Made by a program: the position numbers and the translations under genes
Part shown: one piece after another, positions 1-6,960 of the stretch
Layout: every line of letters begins with the position of its first letter
Numbering within the stretch: the first letter of the stretch is position 1
Notes under the pieces: generated by a model
What the model was told of the DNA's origin: nothing
What the model saw: the letters and a program-made list of their open reading frames with translations, nothing else
Databases searched by the model: none
NCBI GenBank assembly: GCA_003460745.1
Contig: QTVU01000063.1
Coordinates: forward strand, 1-11,918
DNA length: 11,918 nt
Reading direction: 5' to 3'
DNA from: Firmicutes bacterium AM55-24TS
GTDB taxonomy: Bacteria; Bacillota; Clostridia; UBA1381

Positions 1-58
1 AACTAAAATATTTGTATTAAATCATACAATAATATTCATATATACAATTAAAAAGTAG

Positions 59-87
59 TTGCATATTTAAACTAAAAGTGCTATAAT
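59..87 (+). promoter_or_regulatory. Sigma-A-type promoter for the operon
   Basis: TTGCAT at 59-64 and a perfect TATAAT at 82-87 are separated by exactly 17 bases, the preferred spacing for the housekeeping sigma factor. The expected start of transcription is near 93-95, giving a leader of about 50 bases before the first gene. The stretch upstream (1-58) is A/T-rich, which could act as an UP element, and holds no gene I can support. This is the only convincing promoter in the window. Confidence 0.75.
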
Positions 88-144
88 ATGACCATAAAAT
101 GAAAATATATTCAAACAAATATATAAGGTGGAGGAAAATTACAT

Positions 145-603
145 ATGGAAGGAACATGGATATGCCCACAGTGCGAAACCTCAAATGAAAATACGGATAA
201 ATGTATTGTGTGCGGAATGGATTATGCCAGTGCTGTTATGATATACAAAAAATATTCGACAGAAAAAATCGAAAAGGAAAAAGTAATAAAAAAATCGCCT
301 ACTGAAACAAAGAAAAAGAGTGTTGATACATCTAAAATTAAGCTTCATTTTAAAGATGAAGATACAGTAATAACCAAGACACCGCCTCCTAAGGAGAAGA
401 ATGTTTATGCGATTATATCAATAGTTGTAGGGATAATAGGTATATTATTAAGTATATTGGTTAATCCACTTGGACTTTTAATGGCTGGAACAGGTATAGC
501 CTTAGGTATCGTTTCGGTAAAAATAGAAATTAAACCGATAGGTGTTGTCGGTATGATAGTATCACTACTTTGTTGTATTATAGCGGCGATTCTTGTTATA
601 TAG
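145..603 (+). CDS. Zinc-ribbon membrane protein, DUF4190-like
   Basis: This 152-residue protein has an N-terminal zinc ribbon (Cys7, Cys10, Cys20, Cys23 in CPQC and CIVC pairs). A charged Lys/Glu-rich linker (about 35-85) follows, then a hydrophobic domain with about three membrane segments (87-106, 107-124, 131-152) that resembles the DUF4190 pattern. The ribbon should be cytoplasmic. The linker holds Thr and Ser residues and the segment KIKLHFKDED, which weakly resembles the LKM/KGFK motif of its neighbours. The start is supported by GGTGGAGG at 127-134. It is the first gene after the promoter and ends a few bases before the next start, so it is probably co-transcribed with the downstream genes. 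The biochemical role is unknown. Adaptor or sensor in the kinase system is an inference from context. Confidence 0.85.
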   Translation: MEGTWICPQCETSNENTDKCIVCGMDYASAVMIYKKYSTEKIEKEKVIKKSPTETKKKSVDTSKIKLHFKDEDTVITKTPPPKEKNVYAIISIVVGIIGILLSILVNPLGLLMAGTGIALGIVSVKIEIKPIGVVGMIVSLLCCIIAAILVI

Positions 604-614
604 GGGGAATATAT

Positions 615-1262
615 ATGTTTTGCTCAAACTGCGGAAAGAAAATAAATTTAAACGATCATATATGCAGTAATTGCGGTGCAGAAAATGAAACGTTAAAAGG
701 TTTTAAAAAATTAGATTCAAATATTGCTTTGTCAAACAATCAGATACAAAATCAATATAATTCAAAGGTGGAAACGAAAATTGTTTACAGAGATAATCCT
801 GCGCAAACAAGAGTTATTTATAGATGGCGTGCTTTAGCATGGCTATTCTGTGTTCTTTTGGTAGTAACAGGTGTAATTGTGATAATCAACATACATTCAA
901 AAGATGCTCGAATTAACGATCAAGCAGAACAAATACAACATTTACAGGATATTCAAAGTAATTCGTTGATATATAGCAAGGAAAAATATGATTTCACCGG
1001 AATTTTGCAATGTAATGAATATAAACAATATTTTATTGCACTGCAGGAAACACAACTAGTGACGATTAATGAAAATACATATTCGATTGATGCAGTGTAT
1101 TTGTCGCCGACAACAGATATATTGCAGTATTGTAAAATTGATGAAGAAGTCAGCGTAAATGGTAATGCATGTAAAATTAGCGACGGACAATTTATGACGG
1201 TTTCAGATGTTTTTGTCAATACACAAAAACCTGTAAATACTAAAGATACAAGGGAGGAATAA
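615..1262 (+). CDS. Zinc-ribbon single-pass membrane protein
   Basis: This 215-residue protein begins with a zinc ribbon (Cys3, Cys6, Cys17, Cys20), followed by LKGFKK at 27-32, an Asn/Gln-rich linker and one membrane helix at about 71-93. A short coiled-coil-like stretch (96-118) and a small, probably beta-rich outer domain (about 119-205) complete it. The chosen ATG at 615 has GGGGG at 603-607 overlapping the previous stop, and puts the zinc ribbon at the extreme N-terminus as in related proteins. An in-frame ATG at 570 lies inside the upstream gene and is unlikely. The outer domain (FTGILQCNEYKQYFIAL and onward) could be an OB-like fold, but that is a guess. The KGFK motif is shared with the kinase tail and other neighbours. 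Function unknown. Confidence 0.85.
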   Translation: MFCSNCGKKINLNDHICSNCGAENETLKGFKKLDSNIALSNNQIQNQYNSKVETKIVYRDNPAQTRVIYRWRALAWLFCVLLVVTGVIVIINIHSKDARINDQAEQIQHLQDIQSNSLIYSKEKYDFTGILQCNEYKQYFIALQETQLVTINENTYSIDAVYLSPTTDILQYCKIDEEVSVNGNACKISDGQFMTVSDVFVNTQKPVNTKDTREE

Positions 1263-1264
1263 AA

Positions 1265-2812
1265 ATGGCAAAAGGATTTAAACAAGCGGGAAATGTTGGG
1301 GAGAAAAGTGAGGAAATGGTGGGTGTTGTTGATAATAAGAATATTATCACAGAGCCGGAAAAATCACCTGTAACACCGTCAAGTTCATTGAAATTGGGTA
1401 AGGGACTAAATAAAACAAGTTCAATGCCTGAAAATGAGGTGAAAAGTTACGATATGAGCAGTGTTAATAGTACACCTCAAAACAAGACATTCAAATCAAC
1501 ATTTGGACAACCAACAGAATCAAATGCAGAACCTCAAAACAAGACGTTTAAATCGACATTTGGACAATCATCAACATCACCGACAGAACCTCAAAATAAC
1601 GGATTTAAATCGACATTTGAACAACGTCCTGAGCAGAATACAGAAACTCCAAGAGAATATTATGATGTGGAATTGCCGAGAAATAACAAACGTAAAAAAG
1701 GCAGAAAGAAAGCTTTTATTGCAATTATTGCGGCAGTTGCAGCAATACTTATATTAGCTGTTGGACTTTTAAATATACCATCTTTAAAACCGACAGGATA
1801 CATATTTGCGAAAACATATAGAGCTATAAGCAAAATTCAAAGTGTGAATGTAACAGGTTCAGCAAGGTTGGTTGATGAAGACGGTGACGATGAGTCAATG
1901 GACTACGAGTTCAATTATAACAATAATGCGTTTTCGGTGGGAGTCGGAGATCGTGATACAAAACGAGAAGATTATGATTGGTATTTAGGCAATATTGAGG
2001 ACGGGAAGATTACAGTATGGGAAGATATGTTTGAAGAAGATAAATTTACTTTGCCGTTTGAGTTGGATTCATCTAATGTTAAGAACATAAGAAAATCTTT
2101 GAGTAATGTTAAAAAGGAATACACTCAGGTCAATGGAGCACCTGTATATAAAATCACCGGAGAAATAGCGTCATCCGGAGGTGTTACAACTGCATTGCCT
2201 ATGCAAATTACTATAGCTATTAATGCTAAAACATATTTGCCGGAATATCTTGTAGCAGATGTAACGGATCTTATGAATTCTGTTACCAAAGCAACAGAAG
2301 GATATAGTATAAAAGATTGTTCATTAGATGCTACATTTGTAAGCTATAACAGTGATGTAAATGTTTATTCGACATCTTCAGCTAACAACAGTAATAATAT
2401 CAATGGTAATTCAACATCGAATAATATATTGAATACGCAAAAAGAGTCAGTATCTAATACATCAAGCAATGTAAAGCAAGGCGAATACAAATGGTATGTG
2501 TCTAATGATAACACTCAAGAATGTGTCGGAAAATGTGTTATTTCAAACGTAACAAGTGATAGTTTTGATGTACAAGTATCACATGCCCGTTCGCAAGGAA
2601 TAGGCTATTATCCCAAAACGGCATATTTGCAAAAGGATGGAACATATGTGGCAGATGGCGATATCAGTGGAAGAAATGTAAAAACCAATGAGAGCGAGTA
2701 TACTCCTGTAAAGTTTGTTTTCACTATCCTTGACAACGACAGAATAAAGATGGATGTGTACGAAGCTAAAACAAATAAAGAAATAGAAACAAATGTAATA
2801 TTTTATTTGTAA
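1265..2812 (+). CDS. Single-pass membrane protein with FKSTFGQ tail repeats
   Basis: This 515-residue protein has a long cytoplasmic tail (1-148), a basic stretch (NKRKKGRKK, 141-149), one membrane helix (150-169) and a large outer region. The tail opens with MAKGFK and holds three copies of a 12-residue unit, PQNKTFKSTFGQ, at 71-82, 90-101 and 109-120, spaced exactly 19 residues. The outer part has a beta-rich domain (about 180-365, distantly reminiscent of LolA/LppX-like lipoprotein folds, not certain), an Asn/Ser linker (about 370-405) and a second small domain (406-515). AGGGAGG at 1251-1257 fixes the start, two bases after the preceding stop. Positive-inside charges place the Ser/Thr-rich repeats in the cytoplasm, where the kinase and phosphatase encoded downstream could reach them. 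Being their substrate is inferred, not shown. Confidence 0.9.
   Translation: MAKGFKQAGNVGEKSEEMVGVVDNKNIITEPEKSPVTPSSSLKLGKGLNKTSSMPENEVKSYDMSSVNSTPQNKTFKSTFGQPTESNAEPQNKTFKSTFGQSSTSPTEPQNNGFKSTFEQRPEQNTETPREYYDVELPRNNKRKKGRKKAFIAIIAAVAAILILAVGLLNIPSLKPTGYIFAKTYRAISKIQSVNVTGSARLVDEDGDDESMDYEFNYNNNAFSVGVGDRDTKREDYDWYLGNIEDGKITVWEDMFEEDKFTLPFELDSSNVKNIRKSLSNVKKEYTQVNGAPVYKITGEIASSGGVTTALPMQITIAINAKTYLPEYLVADVTDLMNSVTKATEGYSIKDCSLDATFVSYNSDVNVYSTSSANNSNNINGNSTSNNILNTQKESVSNTSSNVKQGEYKWYVSNDNTQECVGKCVISNVTSDSFDVQVSHARSQGIGYYPKTAYLQKDGTYVADGDISGRNVKTNESEYTPVKFVFTILDNDRIKMDVYEAKTNKEIETNVIFYL
1475..1624 (+). repeat. Three coding repeats of PQNKTFKSTFGQ
   Basis: Three 36-base units at 1475-1510, 1532-1567 and 1589-1624 recur every 57 bases inside the membrane protein gene. 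The first two encode the same 12 residues, while the third reads PQNNGFKSTFEQ. The spacers between them differ, so selection appears to preserve the motif itself. The third copy's GFK links the unit to the KGFK motif of neighbouring proteins. Confidence 0.9.
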
Positions 2813-2833
2813 ACAGATTGTGAGGGGAATTTT

Positions 2834-3373
2834 ATGAATCAGTATCAACAAAATCAATATAGTCAAAATTATCAACAAAATAATAACCAAAAAAGTCATT
2901 TAAAATTTATAATCGTAGCGATTGTTATTTTAGCAGCTTTGGGTGTGGGTTCGGTTATTACATTCAATAAAGTGAAAAATAACAATACTGTTGCTGAAAA
3001 AGCTGCTATAGAGGAATATGGATATGACATATACAGCTATGACTTCGACTCGGATTATTACGAGGCTGGTTTATCATGTGTATATAAAGTAGTAGAAAAA
3101 AACGGAGAAAATCAATTCAAATACGGATATGTTGATGAGAACAAGAACATTGTAATTCCGTGTAAATACGATGATTGGTCCAATGTTTATGGCGGAGAAT
3201 TTCTAATCTTGAAAAAAGAGGGGAAATATGGTGTACTTGATACTCAAGGCAGAACAGTATTAGATTTTAATTATGATGAAATATTCTATGATGAAGGCAA
3301 TACATTTACAGTGAAGACGGGGAATAAGCAAGAAAAAATTGATACTACAGATATTATACGTTGGGCTAAATGA
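2834..3373 (+). CDS. WG-repeat single-pass membrane protein
   Basis: This 179-residue protein starts with a Gln/Asn/Tyr-rich tail (1-19), followed by one membrane helix (about 23-44) and an outer domain. The outer domain carries two WG-type repeats: KYGYVDENKNIVIPCKYDD from about 96, and GKYGVLDTQGRTVLDFNYD from about 130. WG repeats usually stack as beta units and are common in secreted or surface proteins. Two units is few, so this may be a partial array. GAGGGG at 2822-2827 supports the start. The Gln/Asn-rich tail resembles the N-terminus of the VWA protein encoded two genes later. It sits between membrane-protein genes in the same tight cluster. A role as an envelope-facing sensor or scaffold is inferred. 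Confidence 0.85.
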   Translation: MNQYQQNQYSQNYQQNNNQKSHLKFIIVAIVILAALGVGSVITFNKVKNNNTVAEKAAIEEYGYDIYSYDFDSDYYEAGLSCVYKVVEKNGENQFKYGYVDENKNIVIPCKYDDWSNVYGGEFLILKKEGKYGVLDTQGRTVLDFNYDEIFYDEGNTFTVKTGNKQEKIDTTDIIRWAK

Positions 3374-3388
3374 TGGGAGGAATATAAA

Positions 3389-3784
3389 ATGTTAAAAATG
3401 TCAAAGGGATTTAAAGTGCCGGGCAGTGAAGAAAATCCGACATCTAAAAGCAGTACGATAATTAATGTATACAGTGACAGTAAAAAATCATTTTACGGTA
3501 CAGAAGATGATAAAAACAATAATGCAAAATTAATATGTGCATGGATAGCAACAAGTGTGGGATTTATTTTAAGCATAATCAGTCTTTTGAAGTTGTTGAC
3601 TTTGAATAAATATGTTTATATGGCATATTCGGTAACTGATTGGGAACGTGTAAGAATGCTTTCTGAACGTGACAGCGTCAAGGCAGTGGCAATTATTTGT
3701 TTAATCTTGGGCTTGATTTCATTGATCGGCGGATTGACATTTCTAATTATAAAATATGTTAAGAAAAATTTAAAATATAAATAA
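3389..3784 (+). CDS. Two-helix membrane protein with KGFK tail
   Basis: This 131-residue protein has a hydrophilic N-terminal tail (1-48) beginning MLKMSKGFK, so it holds both forms of the motif shared across this cluster. Two membrane segments (about 49-70 and 97-124) follow, separated by a short loop (YMAYSVTDWERVRMLSERD), and it ends in a basic stretch. Both tails should be cytoplasmic. GGGAGG at 3375-3380 lies 8 bases before the ATG at 3389. The alternative ATG at 3398 would be too far from it. The tail carries many Ser and Thr residues (SEENPTSKSSTI), possible phosphorylation sites. The gene lies just before the VWA-phosphatase-kinase core. No known family is recognised. Confidence 0.82.
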   Translation: MLKMSKGFKVPGSEENPTSKSSTIINVYSDSKKSFYGTEDDKNNNAKLICAWIATSVGFILSIISLLKLLTLNKYVYMAYSVTDWERVRMLSERDSVKAVAIICLILGLISLIGGLTFLIIKYVKKNLKYK

Positions 3785-3802
3785 TCAAAGGAGGAATTAA
3801 TT

Positions 3803-4525
3803 ATGGCAAGTAATTATCAACAAGGAGGAAACAATCAACAGGGAGGGAATTATCAAATAACTTATAATGTAGATATGGTATTCTGCATTGATGCAACAGG
3901 TAGCATGGGTGGAGTTATTGATATGGTAAAGAGAAATGCTGTAAGTTTTTATGGCGATGTTGTGGATGCTATGCAGAAGAAAGGAAAGACAATAGACAAG
4001 CTTAGACTTCGTATGGTAGTATTCAGAGATTATGTGGCAGACGGTGAAAATGCAATGCTTGAGACTGATTTCTTTGATTTGCCGGAAGAGGCTGCTGATT
4101 TTAAAGAATGTATTGACGGAATAACGGCATTTGGCGGTGGTGATGATCCTGAAGATGGATTAGAGGCATTAGGATATGCTATGAAGTCAGATTGGAATAA
4201 TGACGGTATGAAAAAAAGACACGTAATTGTTTTATGGACTGACGCAAGTACACATCCAATCGGTTACGGAAAAAGTTCTGGTTATTATCCTAACGGAATG
4301 GCAGAAAGTTTTGGTGAATTAAGCAGTTGGTGGGGCAACAAACAAATGCCGGGTTATATGAATCAAAGTGCAAAGAGATTGCTTATGTTTGCGCCGGACG
4401 CAGAATATTGGAATACAATTTCAGATAATTGGGACAATACAATACATTTTCCTTCCGAAGCAGGCAACGGACTTTCTGAAATAGACTATCACCAAATTAT
4501 AGATGCTATTTCAAATACGATATAA
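3803..4525 (+). CDS. VWA domain protein, TerY-like
   Basis: This 240-residue soluble protein is almost entirely a von Willebrand factor A domain. The metal-ion-dependent adhesion site is visible: DATGS at 30-34 (the D-x-T-x-S variant of DxSxS), the GGGDDPED loop at 111-118, and Asp147 in VLWTDAST. Such domains bind protein ligands through a divalent metal. The N-terminus (MASNYQQGGNNQQGGNYQ) is a low-complexity Gln/Gly/Asn tail. AAAGGAGG at 3787-3794 gives a strong ribosome site. It is followed one base after its stop by a PP2C gene and then a kinase gene. That order is the one seen in TerY-P triads, in which the VWA protein is thought to assemble or regulate the other two. No signal peptide or membrane helix is present. 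Confidence 0.93.
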   Translation: MASNYQQGGNNQQGGNYQITYNVDMVFCIDATGSMGGVIDMVKRNAVSFYGDVVDAMQKKGKTIDKLRLRMVVFRDYVADGENAMLETDFFDLPEEAADFKECIDGITAFGGGDDPEDGLEALGYAMKSDWNNDGMKKRHVIVLWTDASTHPIGYGKSSGYYPNGMAESFGELSSWWGNKQMPGYMNQSAKRLLMFAPDAEYWNTISDNWDNTIHFPSEAGNGLSEIDYHQIIDAISNTI

Positions 4526-4526
4526 T

Positions 4527-4871
4527 ATGGCTATGTATAAAAATTTATTATCAGAGATAAGTACATATTTTTCAATTTCAGGTGAAATGATTCCACAAAA
4601 CGGTGAAGATTCTTATTTATATTCTTTTAATGAAAATAAAGCACTTGTAGGTGTTTTTGACGGGTGCGGAGGAATCGGTTCTAGACGATATGAAATACTT
4701 AACGGTAAAACAGGCGCATATATTGCTTCAAGAATAGTTGGAGAATGTGTAGCAGAGTGGTTTGAAGAATATTCCGAAGAGGAATATTCTTCAGATAAAA
4801 GTTATCAGATTTTTAATGTGATAACTAATGCTCTTAAAGGTATAAAAAGCAAAACACCTCGAGTAAAATAA
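4527..4871 (+). CDS. PP2C-type phosphatase, N-terminal half (frameshifted)
   Basis: This frame encodes 114 residues with the first part of a PP2C (PPM) Ser/Thr phosphatase: GEDSY at 26-30 and VGVFDGCGG at 41-49, where Asp45 and Gly46 are the usual metal-coordinating pair (DGCGG replaces the more common DGHGG). It ends at TAA 4869-4871 in the middle of the fold. The fold continues in the -1 frame from about 4859, so one original gene spans about 4527-5473. The ATG at 4527 lies one base after the VWA stop. ATG 4533 is an alternative, and ATG 4503 is inside the VWA gene. There is no good ribosome site, so translational coupling to the VWA gene is likely. Without the second half it lacks two metal-binding Asp residues and should be inactive alone. 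Confidence 0.85.
   Translation: MAMYKNLLSEISTYFSISGEMIPQNGEDSYLYSFNENKALVGVFDGCGGIGSRRYEILNGKTGAYIASRIVGECVAEWFEEYSEEEYSSDKSYQIFNVITNALKGIKSKTPRVK
4763..4793 (+). repeat. Perfect 13-bp inverted repeat (hairpin)
   Basis: TGAAGAATATTCC (4763-4775) and GGAATATTCTTCA (4781-4793) are exact reverse complements around the 5-base loop GAAGA. The RNA stem can extend three more pairs outward with two G-U pairs. It lies inside the phosphatase coding region and encodes the EEYSEEEYS segment. There is no following U-run, so it is not a standard terminator. Confidence 0.85.
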
Positions 4872-4882
4872 AAGGTGCAATG
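4857..4882 (+). other. Frameshift site joining the two PP2C halves
   Basis: The frame that reads IKSKTPRVK and stops at 4869-4871 should pass into the -1 frame, which reads SSKIKGAMTKDFPTTLSM across 4859-4909. One extra base near 4858 would restore KTP-SSKIKGAM. Alternatively, a ribosome slipping back one base on the AAAA run at 4865-4868, just before the stop, would give RVK-IKGAM. Mutation, sequencing error or programmed frameshifting cannot be told apart from this sequence alone. Confidence 0.8.
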
Positions 4883-5473
4883 ACAAAGGACTTTCCTACA
4901 ACATTGTCCATGACGATTGTTGAATACTGTCAAAATGAAATGATAGCTGATTTTATTTGGGCAGGAGATTCAAGAGGATATGTTCTCTCTGATATGGGAT
5001 TGGCACAAGTGACGAAGGACGATATTGACGATTCTGTAGATGCACTTGATAATATTTCAAATGACGGTGTTCTTACTAATGTCGTTTCTGCGGACGGTAA
5101 TTATATCTTACATTCAAAGCAAATAAAAATTAAAGATAAAATAATTATTTTTAATGCTACAGACGGCTGTTTCGGATACTTAAAAACACCTATGGAGTTT
5201 GAGTATCTGATTTTACAAACTTTGCTTTCTTCGGACAATATAATAGAATGGCGAGACAAATTAAAATCACAAATAAGACAGTATACAGGCGACGATCATA
5301 CAATATCACTTGTTGCAATCGGATTTAAGGATTTTAACGAAATGCAAGATTACTATTTAAAGCGTGCCGAAACTTTATATGAGCATTATATAAAAAACTT
5401 GAAAAATTGTACCCAAGATGAAATTGATACTTTATGGAATGAATACAAAAGAACTTATTATGGAAAGGCGTAA
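4880..5473 (+). CDS. PP2C-type phosphatase, C-terminal half
   Basis: This 197-residue frame holds the rest of the PP2C fold. It includes DFPTTLS at 4-10 (the strand motif usually written PTTL), WAGDSRGYVL at 27-36 (the GDSR motif), NATDGCFGYL at 92-101 (the metal-binding DG) and TGDDHTISL at 136-144 (the last metal-binding Asp, DDH in place of DNxT). Together with the upstream half the acidic residues of a binuclear metal centre are complete, so a joined product of about 311 residues should be active. The homology clearly begins before ATG 4880, since KIKGA precedes it in frame. AAAGG at 4871-4875 could allow weak re-initiation here. It ends three bases before the kinase gene. It would remove phosphates added by that kinase, which is inferred from the triad layout. 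Confidence 0.87.
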   Translation: MTKDFPTTLSMTIVEYCQNEMIADFIWAGDSRGYVLSDMGLAQVTKDDIDDSVDALDNISNDGVLTNVVSADGNYILHSKQIKIKDKIIIFNATDGCFGYLKTPMEFEYLILQTLLSSDNIIEWRDKLKSQIRQYTGDDHTISLVAIGFKDFNEMQDYYLKRAETLYEHYIKNLKNCTQDEIDTLWNEYKRTYYGKA

Positions 5474-5476
5474 TAT

Positions 5477-6412
5477 ATGTATGTAAAAGATTATGAAATT
5501 ATAGGTAAACTTACAACTGATAATAGCGGTACTGCAAAATGGGGGTTTGCTAAAAAAGGTGCTGAAACTGTTTTCATTAAGGAATTTCTTACACCCGTTT
5601 ATCCTACAGACGAGAATTCATTCACGCCAAAAGCCATAGAAACAGCTAAAAGTATTTGTGCAGAGTTTGAAAGAGAGAAGAAAAGATTATATGATTCTTT
5701 AAAAGAATGTAAAGGTGGCGGAATTGTATATCCGACCGACTTTTTCAGATTTAAAAGTAAGTATTATATGATAACTCCCAAAATTGAAATGTCCTCTATA
5801 ACGATAGAAGAGATTTCAAAGCTTGATACAAATACTAAAATTATGATATGTAAGGTTATTGCTTATAATATGATAGCTATACATAAAAAAAGAATTATAC
5901 ATGCAGATATAAAACCTAATAATGTACTGATAAAGAAAACAATAACAGGAACATATACAGCAAAAATTATTGATTTCGACAGTAGCTATTTTGAAGATTC
6001 ATTACCGACGTCTGACGACTTACAATGTGATACAATCTATCTTTCGCCCGAAGGATTTTTGTACATATGTGAGGAAACAGAAAAGATTACCACAAAAGCA
6101 GATATATTTGCTTTGGGAATCTTATTTTGTCAATATCTTACCGGAGATATGCCTTTTTTTGATACTGAAAAATATACTTATCTATATGCGGCTATATTGG
6201 ATGAAAGCGATATTTGCATAAAAAATAACATACCGGAAGAAATAAAGTTATTGTTGTTAAAAATGCTATCAAAAAATCCGGAAGAAAGACCGAGTATTCA
6301 AGAAGTGTTTGATTCTTTGGTTATCAAAGACAAAAATGTTAAGAAGACAGCACCGGATGTGAAAACAGAATCAAAGAAAAAAGGCTTCAAGTCAGCACAT
6401 ACAAATCTGTAA
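5477..6412 (+). CDS. Hanks-type Ser/Thr protein kinase
   Basis: This 311-residue soluble kinase has Lys35 in VFIKEF (ATP-binding lysine), catalytic loop HADIKPNN at 142-149 (Asp144, Asn149), the metal-binding DFD at 167-169 in place of DFG, SPE at 190-192 in place of APE, and Asp209 in ADIFALG. The glycine loop near 10-20 is degenerate (GKLTTDNSG). All catalytic residues are present, so activity is expected. There is no membrane helix or PASTA domain, unlike PrkC-type kinases. After the kinase domain (about 1-284) comes a short basic tail ending KKKGFKSAHTNL, which contains the KGFK motif found in neighbouring membrane proteins. GGAAAGG at 5462-5468 precedes the start. It is the third member of the VWA-PP2C-kinase set and probably phosphorylates the tails of the neighbouring membrane proteins (inference). 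Confidence 0.93.
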   Translation: MYVKDYEIIGKLTTDNSGTAKWGFAKKGAETVFIKEFLTPVYPTDENSFTPKAIETAKSICAEFEREKKRLYDSLKECKGGGIVYPTDFFRFKSKYYMITPKIEMSSITIEEISKLDTNTKIMICKVIAYNMIAIHKKRIIHADIKPNNVLIKKTITGTYTAKIIDFDSSYFEDSLPTSDDLQCDTIYLSPEGFLYICEETEKITTKADIFALGILFCQYLTGDMPFFDTEKYTYLYAAILDESDICIKNNIPEEIKLLLLKMLSKNPEERPSIQEVFDSLVIKDKNVKKTAPDVKTESKKKGFKSAHTNL

Positions 6413-6425
6413 AGGGGGACATAAA

Positions 6426-6956
6426 ATGAATTGTGTAAGATGTGGCAGTGAGTTGCCTAAAGGAGCGACGATATGCAGTCGTTGTGGTTGCAAAAATGAA
6501 ATGGTTGAACATAGCAGGATAAAAGAAATTATTATTTTTGTAATGACAATGGTTTCAGAATTTTTGATTCTTCAAAACCTGTTGTTTATTTTGGAAGATG
6601 TAAAAGACTATATAAAAGATATATTCAAATCAGCAGAATTTAGCTTTTCTGCGGAAATGTCTTTGCTGTTTGCAGTAGGTATTTTAATATCCATAGCAGT
6701 AACGATTATGTATATTGTTAAATTTTTGAGAAATAGTGCTGATTGTGAGAATTCTTCAAAAAGAAATAACGAAACAATTATCGGAATAGGAGTAGTTTTG
6801 ATAGCGTATTATATTGCCGAAACAATAGAATACGGAAAACTTACGTACTATTTACCTACGTATGCGATGTATATAATTATATTTTTTGTTGCAGTACCAA
6901 TGTTATTGTCGATATTTGCAAGAGTTTATGCAACTATATCAAGGAAGAGGGGATAG
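6426..6956 (+). CDS. Zinc-ribbon four-helix membrane protein
   Basis: This 176-residue protein begins with a zinc ribbon (Cys3, Cys6, Cys17, Cys20, in CVRC and CSRC pairs), followed by about four membrane segments (34-56, 78-101, 117-133, 144-168) and a basic C-terminus. The ribbon and C-terminus are likely cytoplasmic. Its zinc ribbon has the same CxxC-10-CxxC spacing as that of the protein encoded at 615. GGGGG at 6415-6419 lies just upstream of the ATG and just after the kinase stop, so it belongs to the same operon. Function unknown. The N-terminal ribbon could bind another protein of the system, but nothing in the sequence proves this. Confidence 0.85.
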   Translation: MNCVRCGSELPKGATICSRCGCKNEMVEHSRIKEIIIFVMTMVSEFLILQNLLFILEDVKDYIKDIFKSAEFSFSAEMSLLFAVGILISIAVTIMYIVKFLRNSADCENSSKRNNETIIGIGVVLIAYYIAETIEYGKLTYYLPTYAMYIIIFFVAVPMLLSIFARVYATISRKRG

Positions 6957-6960
6957 AATT

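Noticed and set aside
953..1285. Minus-strand open frame of 110 codons
   Set aside because: It lies opposite well-supported + strand genes with zinc ribbon, membrane helix and ribosome sites, and shows no domain or ribosome site of its own.
1461..1757. Second + frame inside the FKSTFGQ-repeat gene
   Set aside because: It is a shadow of the repeats read out of frame; composition is His/Gln/Asn-rich without domain or start signal.
2579..2899. Minus-strand open frame with hydrophobic start
   Set aside because: The hydrophobic stretch is the complement of the Asn/Gln-rich codons of the WG-repeat gene; it overlaps two supported genes.
4763..4793. Hairpin as a transcription terminator
   Set aside because: It is inside a coding region, its stem is A/T-rich and no U-run follows.
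5970..6221. Second + frame inside the kinase gene
   Set aside because: It overlaps the conserved kinase C-lobe and has no ribosome site.
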